Source of the DNA: Pseudovibrio exalbescens
GTDB taxonomy: Bacteria > Pseudomonadota > Alphaproteobacteria > Rhizobiales > Stappiaceae
Direction: 5' to 3'
Assembly (NCBI RefSeq): GCF_028737195.1
Contig: NZ_JAQZAJ010000003.1
Span: 496,001 to 560,000, forward strand
Length of the DNA stretch: 64,000 bases
The position numbers were made by a program, and so were the translations under genes. Positions within the stretch are counted from its first letter, which is position 1; every line of letters starts with the position of its first letter. Below, piece after piece: positions 1 through 7,908 of this stretch. Under the pieces are notes generated by a model. The model searched no databases. It saw only the letters and a list, made by a program, of their open reading frames with translations, and was not told the DNA's origin.

Positions 1-123
1 GCTTTTGACGTGACGCCTGCGGAGTATGTGACCGGACTGATTACCGAGCGCGGCGTGTGTGAAGCTTCTCCTGAAGGGCTGAAGGCGCTGTTTCAGGAAA
101 AAGACACGGTCGCCGCTGGCTAA
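1..123 (+). CDS. mtnA: C-terminal end of MtnA-like aldose-ketose isomerase (partial)
   Basis: Only the last 40 codons are in the window, in frame 1, ending with TAA at 121-123. The tail ([20 protein letters not shown], then a short acidic end) matches what I know of the C-terminus of S-methyl-5-thioribose-1-phosphate isomerase and related eIF2B-like isomerases. These enzymes convert an aldose 1-phosphate to a ketose 1-phosphate in methylthioadenosine or 5'-deoxyadenosine salvage. The next gene starts 17 bases downstream, so it probably heads or belongs to the same operon as the split transketolase and RuBisCO-like protein. With so little sequence, the exact substrate (methylthioribose, 5-deoxyribose or another sugar phosphate) cannot be told. 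Confidence 0.75.
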   Translation, partial: AFDVTPAEYVTGLITERGVCEASPEGLKALFQEKDTVAAG

Positions 124-140
124 ACACTAGGAACGAAACG

Positions 141-1061
141 ATGAAAAACCAGGAATCCGAAGTCGTTGCACTCGGAATAAGGCGGCGTGTGTTTGAACAC
201 ACGATCCGGAACAACGGCGGTTATCTCTCGCAGGCGTGTTCGGCAGCTGACACTTTGGCTGTGCTTTACGAAGACGTTTTGAACCTTGGCCCGAGCATTG
301 CTCCGGCCATTCCCGCCCCGTTTGGCGGTGTGCCTTCTCCAGACAACCCGAACTCCTTTACCGGGGCGGGGTATCACGGGGAATTTGCACCGCACTATGA
401 CCGCTTCATCATCAGCCCGGCGCATTACGCGCTGGTGTTTTACGCCGCACTCATTGAAGTGGGCCGGATGGCACCTGAAGGGCTGAAGATGTTCAACAAG
501 GATGGCTCCTCTGTTGAGATGATCGGCGCTGAGCACTCTCCGGGGATGGAAGTGACCAACGGTTCGCTCGCTCAGGGCCTGTCCATGGCATCCGGCATTG
601 CGTTTGCCCGCAAGCGCCGCGGCGATGAGGGCCGGGTGTTCGTCTACATGTCTGATGGCGAGTTTGAAGAAGGCCAGACCTGGGAATGCTTTGCCAACAT
701 GGCGCACCACAAGATCAACAACGTGACCTGTGTGGTGGACTTCAACGCCCAGCAGTGTGACGGTGCCATGAGCGCTGTAACCGAGATCGGTGATCTTGTG
801 GCCAAGCTGAAGGCGTTTGGCGCGGATGCCGTGATGGTGGACGGGCACGACCATGAAGCTCTGCGTGAGGCCATGAACCGGCGCAGCGAAGACGGCCCGG
901 TGGTTGTGATTGCCAAGACCTCTCCTTACGAGGGGATGGACTACCTGCAAAAGCGGTTCCCGCGGCTCCACTACGTGCGCTTTACCTCCGAGGACGAAAA
1001 GATCGAGCTCCGCGATGCCATTGCCGAGCAGCTTGGCGTCAATGTTGCCGAGATCGAATAG
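141..1061 (+). CDS. Transketolase, N-terminal (TPP-binding) subunit
   Basis: 306 residues forming the first half of a split transketolase. The thiamine diphosphate/magnesium site is visible as SDGEFEEGQTWE at about residues 171-182, followed by the family's Asn region (HHKINN), and the early H-rich segment around residues 95-135 fits the substrate channel. The first residue of the usual GDGE motif is Ser here. With the downstream C-terminal half it should transfer a two-carbon ketol unit between sugar phosphates in the cytoplasm. It starts 17 bases after the MtnA-like gene and ends 12 bases before the partner subunit. The context of an MtnA-like isomerase and a RuBisCO-like protein suggests a dedicated pathway, not the pentose phosphate cycle; D-apulose 4-phosphate or a methylthio-pentulose phosphate are possible substrates (inference). 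Confidence 0.85.
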   Translation: MKNQESEVVALGIRRRVFEHTIRNNGGYLSQACSAADTLAVLYEDVLNLGPSIAPAIPAPFGGVPSPDNPNSFTGAGYHGEFAPHYDRFIISPAHYALVFYAALIEVGRMAPEGLKMFNKDGSSVEMIGAEHSPGMEVTNGSLAQGLSMASGIAFARKRRGDEGRVFVYMSDGEFEEGQTWECFANMAHHKINNVTCVVDFNAQQCDGAMSAVTEIGDLVAKLKAFGADAVMVDGHDHEALREAMNRRSEDGPVVVIAKTSPYEGMDYLQKRFPRLHYVRFTSEDEKIELRDAIAEQLGVNVAEIE

Positions 1062-1073
1062 GGACCGATAGAG

Positions 1074-2075
1074 ATGGAAATTGCAATCAAGCCCTATGTG
1101 AAGTCCTTTATCGACTTTGCCAGCCAGCGCCCTGAAGTGCTGTGCCTTTCTGCTGACCTGACCAGCTCGTGCGAGGTGGACAAGTTCCGCGACCAATACC
1201 CGGATCAGTTCGTTTCCTGCGGCATGGCCGAGCAGAACATGCTGTCCTTTGCGGGCGGCCTTGCCATGGAAGGTTACCGGCCATTCCTGCACACGTTCGC
1301 CGTGTTCCTGTATCGCCGGCCGCTGGACCAGCTGATCAACTCGGTTGCCTATTCCAACCGCAAGGTGCGGTTGATGGGCTTCCTGCCGGGCATCACCACG
1401 CCGGGGGGCATTACCCACCAGGCGATTGAAGATGTGGCGATCCTGCGGGCGATCCCCAACATGACCATTCTGGAAACCGGTGATGCCACGGAAGTGGAAA
1501 CCGTGCTGCCGGTGGCCGATGCGGTGGACGGCCCGGTTTATGTGCGCGTGTTGCGCGGGCAGGTGCCGCGCCTGTTCTCAACCCCGTTTGAGTTCAACAA
1601 GCTGCGCTGCCTTTCTGAAGGCAAGGACCTGCTCGTTGTGACCTCCGGCATCTGCACCGAGGAAGCCCTGCGCGCGACCGCTGTGCTCAAGGAAAAAGGC
1701 GTTGGCATTCGCCATCTGCATGCAAGCACCTTGAAGCCGTTCAACAAGGAAGCGCTGCTGGAGCACATAAGCGAAGTGGATGGCGGGGTGATCACCCTTG
1801 AAAACCACAGCATCGTCGGCGGCCTTGGCAGCATTGTTTCCGAGATCATGGCGGAAGAGGGCGTTGGCAAGAAGCTGATCCGTCTGGGCCTGAAAGACAC
1901 CTTTGCCCATGGGGCCTCCAAGGGGTACCTGATGGAAAAGTATGGTCTTGATGCCAAGGCGCTGGTGGCGGCGGTTGAAACCCTGAGCGGGCAGAAGACC
2001 GGCATCACGGCCGACGATCTGGCTGAGGCGCGGATTGATGACGTGCATTCGGCAGCAAAGGCGGAGGCGCTCTGA
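1074..2075 (+). CDS. Transketolase, C-terminal (pyrimidine-binding) subunit
   Basis: 333 residues, the second half of the split transketolase. The pyrimidine-binding domain comes first, with the conserved Glu of the GMAEQNM motif at about residue 53 that activates the thiamine ring. The C-terminal transketolase domain follows, ending in an extension after residue 305. Split enzymes of this kind work as alpha2-beta2 assemblies with the N-terminal subunit. It is spaced 12 bases after its partner and one base before the RuBisCO-like gene, so the three are almost certainly cotranscribed. A DXS-like or pyruvate dehydrogenase beta-like reading was considered, but the size and the adjacent N-half favour transketolase. 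The substrate is not known. Confidence 0.85.
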   Translation: MEIAIKPYVKSFIDFASQRPEVLCLSADLTSSCEVDKFRDQYPDQFVSCGMAEQNMLSFAGGLAMEGYRPFLHTFAVFLYRRPLDQLINSVAYSNRKVRLMGFLPGITTPGGITHQAIEDVAILRAIPNMTILETGDATEVETVLPVADAVDGPVYVRVLRGQVPRLFSTPFEFNKLRCLSEGKDLLVVTSGICTEEALRATAVLKEKGVGIRHLHASTLKPFNKEALLEHISEVDGGVITLENHSIVGGLGSIVSEIMAEEGVGKKLIRLGLKDTFAHGASKGYLMEKYGLDAKALVAAVETLSGQKTGITADDLAEARIDDVHSAAKAEAL

Positions 2076-2076
2076 T

Positions 2077-3186
2077 ATGGATCGTTTTGTTGTTACCTAC
2101 CACGTGACAGCACAGGCGGACGAGATTGCCAAGCGCGCGCTTGGCATCGCCCTTGAGCAGACCATCGAGCTGCCAGCAAACCTTGCAACGCCGGGCTTTG
2201 TTGCCGATGAGGTGGTGGGGCAGATCCTTTCCACCGAGGCTTTGGGCGGGGACGTGTGGGAGGTGAAAATCTCCTATCACCCGGATGCCGCGGGCGGCGA
2301 GCTGACCCAGCTTTTGAACGTGATCTTCGGCAACTCCTCCATCCAGAGCGGCATTCGTCTGGCCTCCTTTGAGTTGCCAGAGGCCATGATGGCGCAGTTC
2401 AAGGGGCCACGGTTTGGCGTTGCTGGCCTGCGGGAGCTGGTGGGCGTGCCCGAAAAGCCGCTGATCCAGACCGCGTTGAAGCCCATGGGCACGGATGCCA
2501 AGGGCCTTGCAGAGCTGGCCTACAAGTTCGCTCTGGGCGGTGTGGACGTGATCAAGGATGACCACGGTCTTGCCAACCAGGTGTGGGCGCCGTTTGAAGA
2601 GCGGGTGGAAGCGTGTGTTGCTGCCGTCAACAAGGCCAATGCGGAGACGGGCGGCAAAACCGTTTACGCGCCGAATGTTTCCGGCGACTTCACGGCCGTG
2701 ATGCAGCGGGCAAAGTTTGCCAAGCAGGCCGGGGCAGGGGCGCTTTTGCTGTGTCCGGGGCTTACTGGGTTTGATGCCATGCGCACCATTGCCGATGATG
2801 ACAGCATCGCGCTGCCCATCATTGCGCATCCCTCTCTGCTGGGCGGCAATGTGACCTCCCAAGCGTCAGGGTTCAGCCACCGGGTGCTGTTTGGTCAGAT
2901 CGCCCGCCTGTGCGGGGCAGATTCCTCCGTCTACCCAAACTACGGCGGGCGATTTGGCTTTTCCAAGCAGGAGTGTCTTTCCATCGTGGATGGGTGCTTG
3001 AGCGCGTGGGGCCACCTGAAGACCGTGTTCCCAACGCCGGGTGGGGGCATGACGCTGGAGCGGGTGGAAGACATGCAGGCCACCTATGGCAATGAGGTCA
3101 TGTATCTCATTGGCGGCGGCCTTTATGGACTGACGGATGATCTGGTGAAGTCTACCCGCATCTTCCGGGAGGCGCTTGGCCGCTAA
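2077..3186 (+). CDS. RuBisCO-like protein (form IV large subunit homologue)
   Basis: 369 residues, starting at the ATG one base after the transketolase stop; a longer frame opens upstream but overlaps the previous gene. The RuBisCO large-subunit fold is recognised by ALKPMG (K135, equivalent to catalytic K175) and GGVDVIKDDHG (K160, the carbamylated lysine position; D162 a metal ligand). Residues needed for CO2 fixation are changed: the second lysine of the KPK motif is Met137, the metal-ligand Glu of KDDE is His163, and no loop-6 GKLEG lysine motif is seen. It is therefore a form IV protein, probably an enolase, isomerase or decarboxylase acting on a sugar phosphate. Known family jobs include 5-methylthioribulose-1-phosphate isomerase and 3-oxo-isoapionate-4-phosphate processing (OiaX). 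Which applies here is not settled. Confidence 0.88.
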   Translation: MDRFVVTYHVTAQADEIAKRALGIALEQTIELPANLATPGFVADEVVGQILSTEALGGDVWEVKISYHPDAAGGELTQLLNVIFGNSSIQSGIRLASFELPEAMMAQFKGPRFGVAGLRELVGVPEKPLIQTALKPMGTDAKGLAELAYKFALGGVDVIKDDHGLANQVWAPFEERVEACVAAVNKANAETGGKTVYAPNVSGDFTAVMQRAKFAKQAGAGALLLCPGLTGFDAMRTIADDDSIALPIIAHPSLLGGNVTSQASGFSHRVLFGQIARLCGADSSVYPNYGGRFGFSKQECLSIVDGCLSAWGHLKTVFPTPGGGMTLERVEDMQATYGNEVMYLIGGGLYGLTDDLVKSTRIFREALGR

Positions 3187-3207
3187 AGCCTAATTGCTGC
3201 AAAGACC

Positions 3208-3244
3208 AAAGGCCCGGTTCGCCCCTGCGCACCGGGCCTTTTTC
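3208..3244 (+). terminator. Rho-independent terminator after the RuBisCO-like gene
   Basis: AAAGGCCCGGT (3208-3218) pairs with ACCGGGCCTTT (3231-3241) around a 12-base loop, and the second arm runs into a T tract. It lies 22 bases after the stop codon and closes the operon. Confidence 0.88.
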
Positions 3245-3399
3245 GTGTTTGCACTTGGCGGGCTGGGGAGGACTGGTCAGGCCCATGCATCGTCTGCGCG
3301 ATCGCGCTCTTAATGCGCGAAAAGCCTCGGGAATGGCGGTTGCCAATCCTCGCAGTCAGAGTGCTATTCCAGTCGAGTTCTCTATTCCAAGCAAGAGTA

Positions 3400-3840
3400 T
3401 TGTGCGGAGTGTCTTGCCGACCTGCTTAATGAGCTGATCGCTCGGCGCTATAACCGGGTACCCAAGAACATGGCGTGGGCAGGTCCCATGGCTCAGTGCG
3501 ACGCGGACAAGGAAGGGGCCAGCTTGCTTCGATTGAGACTATGACCCTTGCTGTGGGGGCGGCGGGTGTGTCTGCCAACGGTAGCAACGAACTGCGCTTA
3601 AGGCTCAATGCCGTGCGCCCGGAGTTGACGCGGCTGATTGATGGTCACCGGCCGTGCCTCTTGATTAGCCCGAACTGCACAACGCTGATCCGTGGGTTTG
3701 CCAGCGGCTACAAGTACAATAAACGCGCAAATGACAATGGCCCGGCTTATGATCCGGAGCCCTGTAGGAACGATTATTCCCACCCATTTGATGGGCTGCA
3801 GTATGTGGTTTTGGGCCATAGAGGCGGCCAACTGTTGTGA
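3400..3840 (+). pseudogene. Phage terminase large subunit, C-terminal remnant
   Basis: Two frames together resemble the nuclease end of a phage large terminase (TerL). One frame, from about 3404, reads ADLLNELIARRYNR followed by a DPAG-like stretch (AGPMAQCDADKEGAS) and stops at 3541. The other, from about 3540 to the stop at 3840, reads LRLRLNAVRPELTRLIDG, then LLISPNCTTLIRGFASGYKY, and ends RNDYSHPFDGLQYVVL. This is the order expected in TerL (variable region, AVR..L..MIDG, LLISP.C..L..G..GGY, YSHPHDALQY), broken by a frameshift. No ATPase half, portal or capsid gene is nearby, so it is a decayed prophage scrap. The family match is from memory of the motif pattern. Confidence 0.7.
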
Positions 3841-4096
3841 CGGGGTAGCGAGGCCAATCTGGGGCAGGGAGGATCCGCGCAGCGGTAAAAGCGGCACAAG
3901 CGCAAAGCGGTGTTTGATCCACACCGGTTTTGAAAGTTGGGTTAAAGCGCGCAGGAGCTAAGTACGCCTAGTTGGCGGAAACTGCTATTGGGAAACAAAA
4001 ACAGGCGCGCTAGGAATGGGCGCAATCCAGAATGCTCTTGGTTGAGTTCATGTTAAATTTCTTGAAGGCGATTGAAACCTTGGCCATTCAGCCAAG
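3841..4096. other. Intergenic stretch without a recognisable gene
   Basis: About 250 bases between the terminase scrap and the minus-strand gene. It may be further decayed phage DNA. I see no convincing reading frame, RNA gene or strong hairpin. Confidence 0.4.
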
Positions 4097-4924
4097 CTAG
4101 TCACCAATGTCAATTATTTGATGTAGGGTGGTAACAGAATACGCGACTGGCCTACCTCCATTAGCGACCTTAACGCAAATATCCACCATGAAACCTTTGT
4201 GATAGACATTGTCATCTGATTCACGGATCTCATGTTTGATTTGATCTTCCGCCAATTCCGATCCATAGACTAGGGGCATCGGTTTTTCAGATAGTTCTTC
4301 AATCTTTACAAGTTCGCCAGAACGCTTTCCTGTTTTTGAGTTGTTAACATCTGAGCGCGTAAACACCATCAAAACGCGTTTGTATGCCTTCGTTTCCGGC
4401 CTGTTCAACAGTTTTTTGCGATCTTCAATGTGTTGAAGCGCAGTGCGTGCATCAGGGGCAGAGAACTTGAAAGAAGCTCGGACTCTTTTCTTGCCATCTA
4501 CGAAGTCAGCGGCTTCAAGTCTATGTCCTGCAACGGGATCGCTGGCAATGGATTTTGCCGCATCCGCCCAATCTTTCAGTTCCCTCATCGTTTCGAGTTC
4601 GCCTACAGGAACAGTACCTTTTGAAAGAAAGGTGAACCGCTGGCCCCATCGCTTGACAAAATCTTCAAGGATTAGAATTTGATCCATGTGTTGCACGGCG
4701 GCGCCGGCCAAAGCCGCCAAACCGGTAAACAAATCAGCTTCAATACACCCGCTTCGCACTTCGCGGACATACATTTGCGGCTCTGATTTGATATCGTCGT
4801 ATGAAGTTTGCACAAAGCGCTCAAATTCGTTGGCGAGCGACGTAAATGCGCCAACGAAATCCCGCAGCTCAACGGGTTCATCGGTATCAATTTTTAAGGT
4901 CAATAAAGCAGATTGTTCTCCCAT
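4097..4924 (-). CDS. Conserved-looking hypothetical protein, 275 aa
   Basis: 275 residues on the minus strand, starting ATG at 4924. I do not recognise the family. The N-terminal half (about 1-100) looks like a compact domain with an EVRSGCIEADLF segment near residue 55, a pattern I associate loosely with uncharacterised element-borne proteins. A short hydrophobic stretch (LAALAGAAV, about residues 68-76) follows but is too short for a membrane span. The C-terminal part (about 175-275) is beta-rich in appearance. No catalytic motif stands out. It sits alone beside phage and island scraps, so it is probably an accessory gene. The frame is intact and coding-like. Confidence 0.6.
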   Translation of the reverse strand: MGEQSALLTLKIDTDEPVELRDFVGAFTSLANEFERFVQTSYDDIKSEPQMYVREVRSGCIEADLFTGLAALAGAAVQHMDQILILEDFVKRWGQRFTFLSKGTVPVGELETMRELKDWADAAKSIASDPVAGHRLEAADFVDGKKRVRASFKFSAPDARTALQHIEDRKKLLNRPETKAYKRVLMVFTRSDVNNSKTGKRSGELVKIEELSEKPMPLVYGSELAEDQIKHEIRESDDNVYHKGFMVDICVKVANGGRPVAYSVTTLHQIIDIGD

Positions 4925-5256
4925 AGGTTGAGTGTACTTTTTTTGTAATCACTTGTCACCTCACCTTTCTGATCGGTGAAGCGGCTTCCTATAGTTCTAT
5001 CACTATGTAAACCTGGAAAATTTCAACGTGCATTTATTTACTGGGTCGAATGATTTTACCTTTGTTGCAGTATCGTGTTTCGAGTACGAACCTTGGCCGT
5101 TAGGAGTTTTGTGATCTGGTTATGATGTTACATGAAAGCCGATGCAGCTCACAATGAAAATAGATAATGTTGGATTTCTAGGTGACTTAAGTTTATATTA
5201 AAATAAAATATATTATTAAAGGTTATGTATTTATTTTGTAAATTTTTTTTAATCTT
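4925..5256. other. AT-rich intergenic region
   Basis: About 330 bases, becoming very AT-rich toward 5200-5256 (runs of A and T). No gene is supported. It may hold the promoter of the 4924 minus-strand gene, but no clear -35/-10 pair was identified. Confidence 0.4.
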
Positions 5257-5694
5257 TTATTTGGTTAATATTTCGCAATTTCTTTTGATGTATTCTTGGG
5301 TTGCTTTTTTCTGCTGCAGAGATTTCCAAGAATCGAAAGTGTGTATATTCCAGTCGGGCTTCGGAAGAGTTTCTTGAATTGATTTATTGGTACTCGCCCA
5401 AATTGCACCCACTATGATGTCTATGGTCAGTCCAAGTTCATAAATTTCAAAAATTCTTATGAACTCGCCTTTTTCTTTTTCTGATAATTCATCACTAACA
5501 GCAGCTGATAGGCCAGTTCTAAGGTTCGAAACTCCATTCAGAAGAAATTGGGTATAATTATCCTTTTCAAGAACAGAGGATAGAGCCGAGCACTCTAATT
5601 GTGCAAGCCCCCGCTTTACTTGCAATAGAGGACTGGAATGGGATTCTACGGTAGAGAATACAAGCAAAAGAATGAAAAAGTATCTTGAAGTCAT
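5257..5694 (-). CDS. Small putative exported protein, 145 aa, unknown function
   Basis: 145 residues with a hydrophobic N-terminus (YFFILLLVFSTVESHSS) that looks like a signal peptide cut near residue 20, so the product is probably periplasmic. The rest is mixed helical with two Cys (about 35 and 140) that could form a disulfide. I recognise no family. It is much richer in A+T than the surrounding DNA and stands alone, which suggests acquisition from elsewhere. Confidence 0.5.
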   Translation of the reverse strand: MTSRYFFILLLVFSTVESHSSPLLQVKRGLAQLECSALSSVLEKDNYTQFLLNGVSNLRTGLSAAVSDELSEKEKGEFIRIFEIYELGLTIDIIVGAIWASTNKSIQETLPKPDWNIHTFDSWKSLQQKKATQEYIKRNCEILTK

Positions 5695-5985
5695 TATTGC
5701 CTACATATCGCGCCAAGTTGATTTTGGGCAATTATGACGTTTTCAGTTGTGAGTGTGTTGTCCTGAATTTTGATTGAACATTAATTCCTTTGTTCATAGT
5801 GGTATACTAGTGAATCTTGGTATTGTGCGGTCAAAATAGCTTGGATCATGACAGTAAGCAAAATCTCATTAAGGAGATATCGTCTAAATGCGCGTTGACG
5901 AATATGTTTATGGCGGTAATGAAATTTGCGTGTATTAGCTAGTGAATAGCAATCTAAGATGGATGGAGCTTTTGTGAGGGGGCAG
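5695..5985. other. Intergenic region without a supported gene
   Basis: AT-rich spacer upstream of the small exported protein. A 70-codon minus-strand frame exists here but has no recognisable features. Confidence 0.4.
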
Positions 5986-6090
5986 ATACACAAAAAGCCG
6001 CAGAGTTGCGGCTATTAAGTCATTTGCTTCAAACAGATTATGAGTGGTTCCAGCAGCAGGGATAGAACTCCTGCGCCGACCCTTAATACG
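5986..6090 (-). repeat. Decayed third copy of the tRNA-Thr 3' end and terminator (old att site)
   Basis: The stretch starting ATACACAAAAAGCCGCA at 5986 copies the terminator and flank found beside the intact tRNA-Thr at 33253 and the partial copy at 12951. The tRNA part (6045 to about 6088) is mutated: TGGTTCCAGCAGCAGGGATA where the intact gene gives TGGTGCCGGCAGCAGGGATC. It cannot encode a working tRNA. The likely explanation is an old integration at the same tRNA, with the boundary now decaying. Confidence 0.7.
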
Positions 6091-6325
6091 CATGGGGAAG
6101 GGGGACTTGAATGTTGTCCCGCCACCTCAACCCAATTGTTTCCGATTATCTTCGTCTCTGCCGTGTCTGGCCTGTTTAACCAACCGCGCGTTGGAATGAC
6201 GTTGCCCTGTCCGTAGCTCCGGGCTCACAGGAAAGAGCTTTGTTTCACGTCAACGGCTGAAGCGATGAAGAGGGAGGGGCCATGCTGTTTGCGCCTACAG
6301 CAGCCCCTGCATGGTGCGCGCGATG
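6091..6325. other. Spacer between old att remnant and phosphatase gene
   Basis: No supported gene or clear terminator was seen. A plus-strand frame over 6265-6558 runs antisense to the phosphatase gene and was not accepted. Confidence 0.4.
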
Positions 6326-6871
6326 TCAGGCGCACATTTGGAACTGGCCCGGTTCTATTTGCAGCGGCAATGCGTTTGGCACAGACTCTTTTTGCGTTTC
6401 CAATCCATAAATCTGGCAGAGAGCGCGGAAAACGCCGGAGTGTGAGACCACCAGCGGCCTGTCAGTGTCGCCAATCAGCGAAATCGAGGCGCGAACGCGC
6501 TCCACAAAGGCGTCAAAAGGTTCTGCTGAGGGAGGGCTGTCGTAAAAGCTCGGTCTGAGCACAGCGCTTTTGCCCTGATAGACCCCCCAGTTGCGCTCCG
6601 CCAAGCCCGGCAGTACGGATACAGGGAGGCGGGAAAGGCCAGGGACGGCCAGCTGCATCGTTTGCTGGCAGCGCTTGAGCGGGCTGCGCCAGACTGACGT
6701 GACATTGTAGCGTTCGATTTGTTCCCGGACCGCAAATGCTTGTTGTTTGCCAGTCCGGTTCAGCGCGACATTTGCTTGCCCCATGGTTAAACCGAGGGCA
6801 TTCCAATCGGTTTCTCCGTGCCGCAGGAAGAATAGTTGGGTGGGAATATTTCTTGTCATTTTTGGTTTCAA
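6326..6871 (-). CDS. Histidine phosphatase family protein
   Basis: 181 residues of the phosphoglycerate mutase-like (branch 1) histidine phosphatase fold. The catalytic RHGE motif is at residues 17-20, the second-arm LAERNWG Glu near residue 90, and the second catalytic His in VVSHSGVFR near residue 143. Members remove phosphate from small phosphorylated metabolites. Its start overlaps the end of the metallo-hydrolase gene (ATGA type), and both follow the RpiR regulator, so the three form one operon divergent from an ABC importer. That context suggests dephosphorylation of an imported organophosphate or its product (inference). The true substrate is unknown. Confidence 0.8.
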   Translation of the reverse strand: MKPKMTRNIPTQLFFLRHGETDWNALGLTMGQANVALNRTGKQQAFAVREQIERYNVTSVWRSPLKRCQQTMQLAVPGLSRLPVSVLPGLAERNWGVYQGKSAVLRPSFYDSPPSAEPFDAFVERVRASISLIGDTDRPLVVSHSGVFRALCQIYGLETQKESVPNALPLQIEPGQFQMCA

Positions 6872-7905
6872 CTTTGGGCCAGAATGGAAAGCAGTTCACC
6901 CTGCAACAGCGTTGCCGTGTCCTCATCGCAGAAGGCGGGCAAACAGTGCTCGGCTTGCGTCTCTTTGAGCAGGCTCTTGGTTTGTGAAATAGAGGGATGG
7001 ACGGGCCAGACAGAACGCTTCCCGCGCCCAGACCGCAGCAGGCCATGGGCGAAACTTCCCTCTGTAAGATGCCCTGTAAAAAAGACGGTGCCGTTTTGTT
7101 CGAGTGTCTTGAGCGCGAGGGTCTGCGCGTCGGAGCCTGTGAGCATGGCGTCGTCCAACAGGTGTATCGAGGCGTCCTGACTGTCTTGCTCCAGCAGGGC
7201 TTGGAGGCGGCTGTAAGCTTCGGGCCAGAGGACTTGCCGGTCCGACAGCATTTGCTGGAAGGCCTCCCGCGTTCTTGGGCAAAGGGTGGCGCGCATGCCC
7301 GCTTGATGCAGCGCCAATGCGATTTCAACGCTTCGCCCTTGTGCTGGTGCGGGAAGCAAGACCGGGGCCGTTTGGTGTCTTAGGGCGTCAATCACAGCGC
7401 GCCGGGCGTTCTGCGGCCTCGCTTCCAGTCCATAAGACGCATCCAGTATGACGGACTTGGCCGCTGGTGGCTGCTGGTAGCGGAAAACCTCGCTATCAGG
7501 CAGGATGTCGCCGCAATAAAGCAGGCTTTCTTCGCCCGCAGAAAGGTGAATCCACACCCCGCCGGGGGCATGGCCATTGGCGCCGGTCTGGATGTGCAAA
7601 CCACCAACGCTGATCTCTCCCGCCAGTGGTAGCTCCATGGCCTTTATGCCAAGTGTCGAGGCCACAAACCGGGTTGCGTAAACATCAGGATCGCCCAGTG
7701 CGGACCTCATGGAGAGTGCGCCTACATGATCGCCATGCTGATGCGATATTAAAATCGCATCAACGTTTCCGATCGCCGCGAGATCAGGTTGCGAGGTGCG
7801 CGTGCGTCCGCAATCAAGCAACACGCGCCTGCCTTGGTGTTCGATCACGAAGGCGGCTGCCTCCTTGTACCCAAAGCCAGAGCTGAGGGAGTGCACGACA
7901 TGCAT
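6868..7905 (-). CDS. Metallo-beta-lactamase fold hydrolase, beta-CASP-like
   Basis: 345 residues. The metal-binding motif HQHGDH lies at residues 55-60 in ILISHQHGDHVG, with a later metal Asp in YCGDILPDSE (about 135). After the MBL core, the stretch VLLPAPAQGRSVEIALAL and the C-terminal FFTGHLTEGSFAHGLL are arranged as in beta-CASP proteins. Most of those act on nucleic acids, but some family members act on small molecules. It starts 3 bases after the RpiR stop and overlaps the phosphatase start. Standing beside a phosphatase and an importer, a phosphodiester of a small metabolite is a possible substrate (inference). Confidence 0.78.
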   Translation of the reverse strand: MHVVHSLSSGFGYKEAAAFVIEHQGRRVLLDCGRTRTSQPDLAAIGNVDAILISHQHGDHVGALSMRSALGDPDVYATRFVASTLGIKAMELPLAGEISVGGLHIQTGANGHAPGGVWIHLSAGEESLLYCGDILPDSEVFRYQQPPAAKSVILDASYGLEARPQNARRAVIDALRHQTAPVLLPAPAQGRSVEIALALHQAGMRATLCPRTREAFQQMLSDRQVLWPEAYSRLQALLEQDSQDASIHLLDDAMLTGSDAQTLALKTLEQNGTVFFTGHLTEGSFAHGLLRSGRGKRSVWPVHPSISQTKSLLKETQAEHCLPAFCDEDTATLLQGELLSILAQS

Positions 7906-7908
7906 TCT

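Noticed and set aside
120-1418. Long minus-strand frame of 432 codons opposite the transketolase genes
   Set aside because: It is antisense to two clearly recognisable transketolase subunits, has no family resemblance and arises from GC-rich codon bias.
2077-3186. Carbon-fixing RuBisCO
   Set aside because: Key residues of the KPK, KDDE and loop-6 motifs are missing and there is no small subunit or phosphoribulokinase nearby, so form IV is the supported call.
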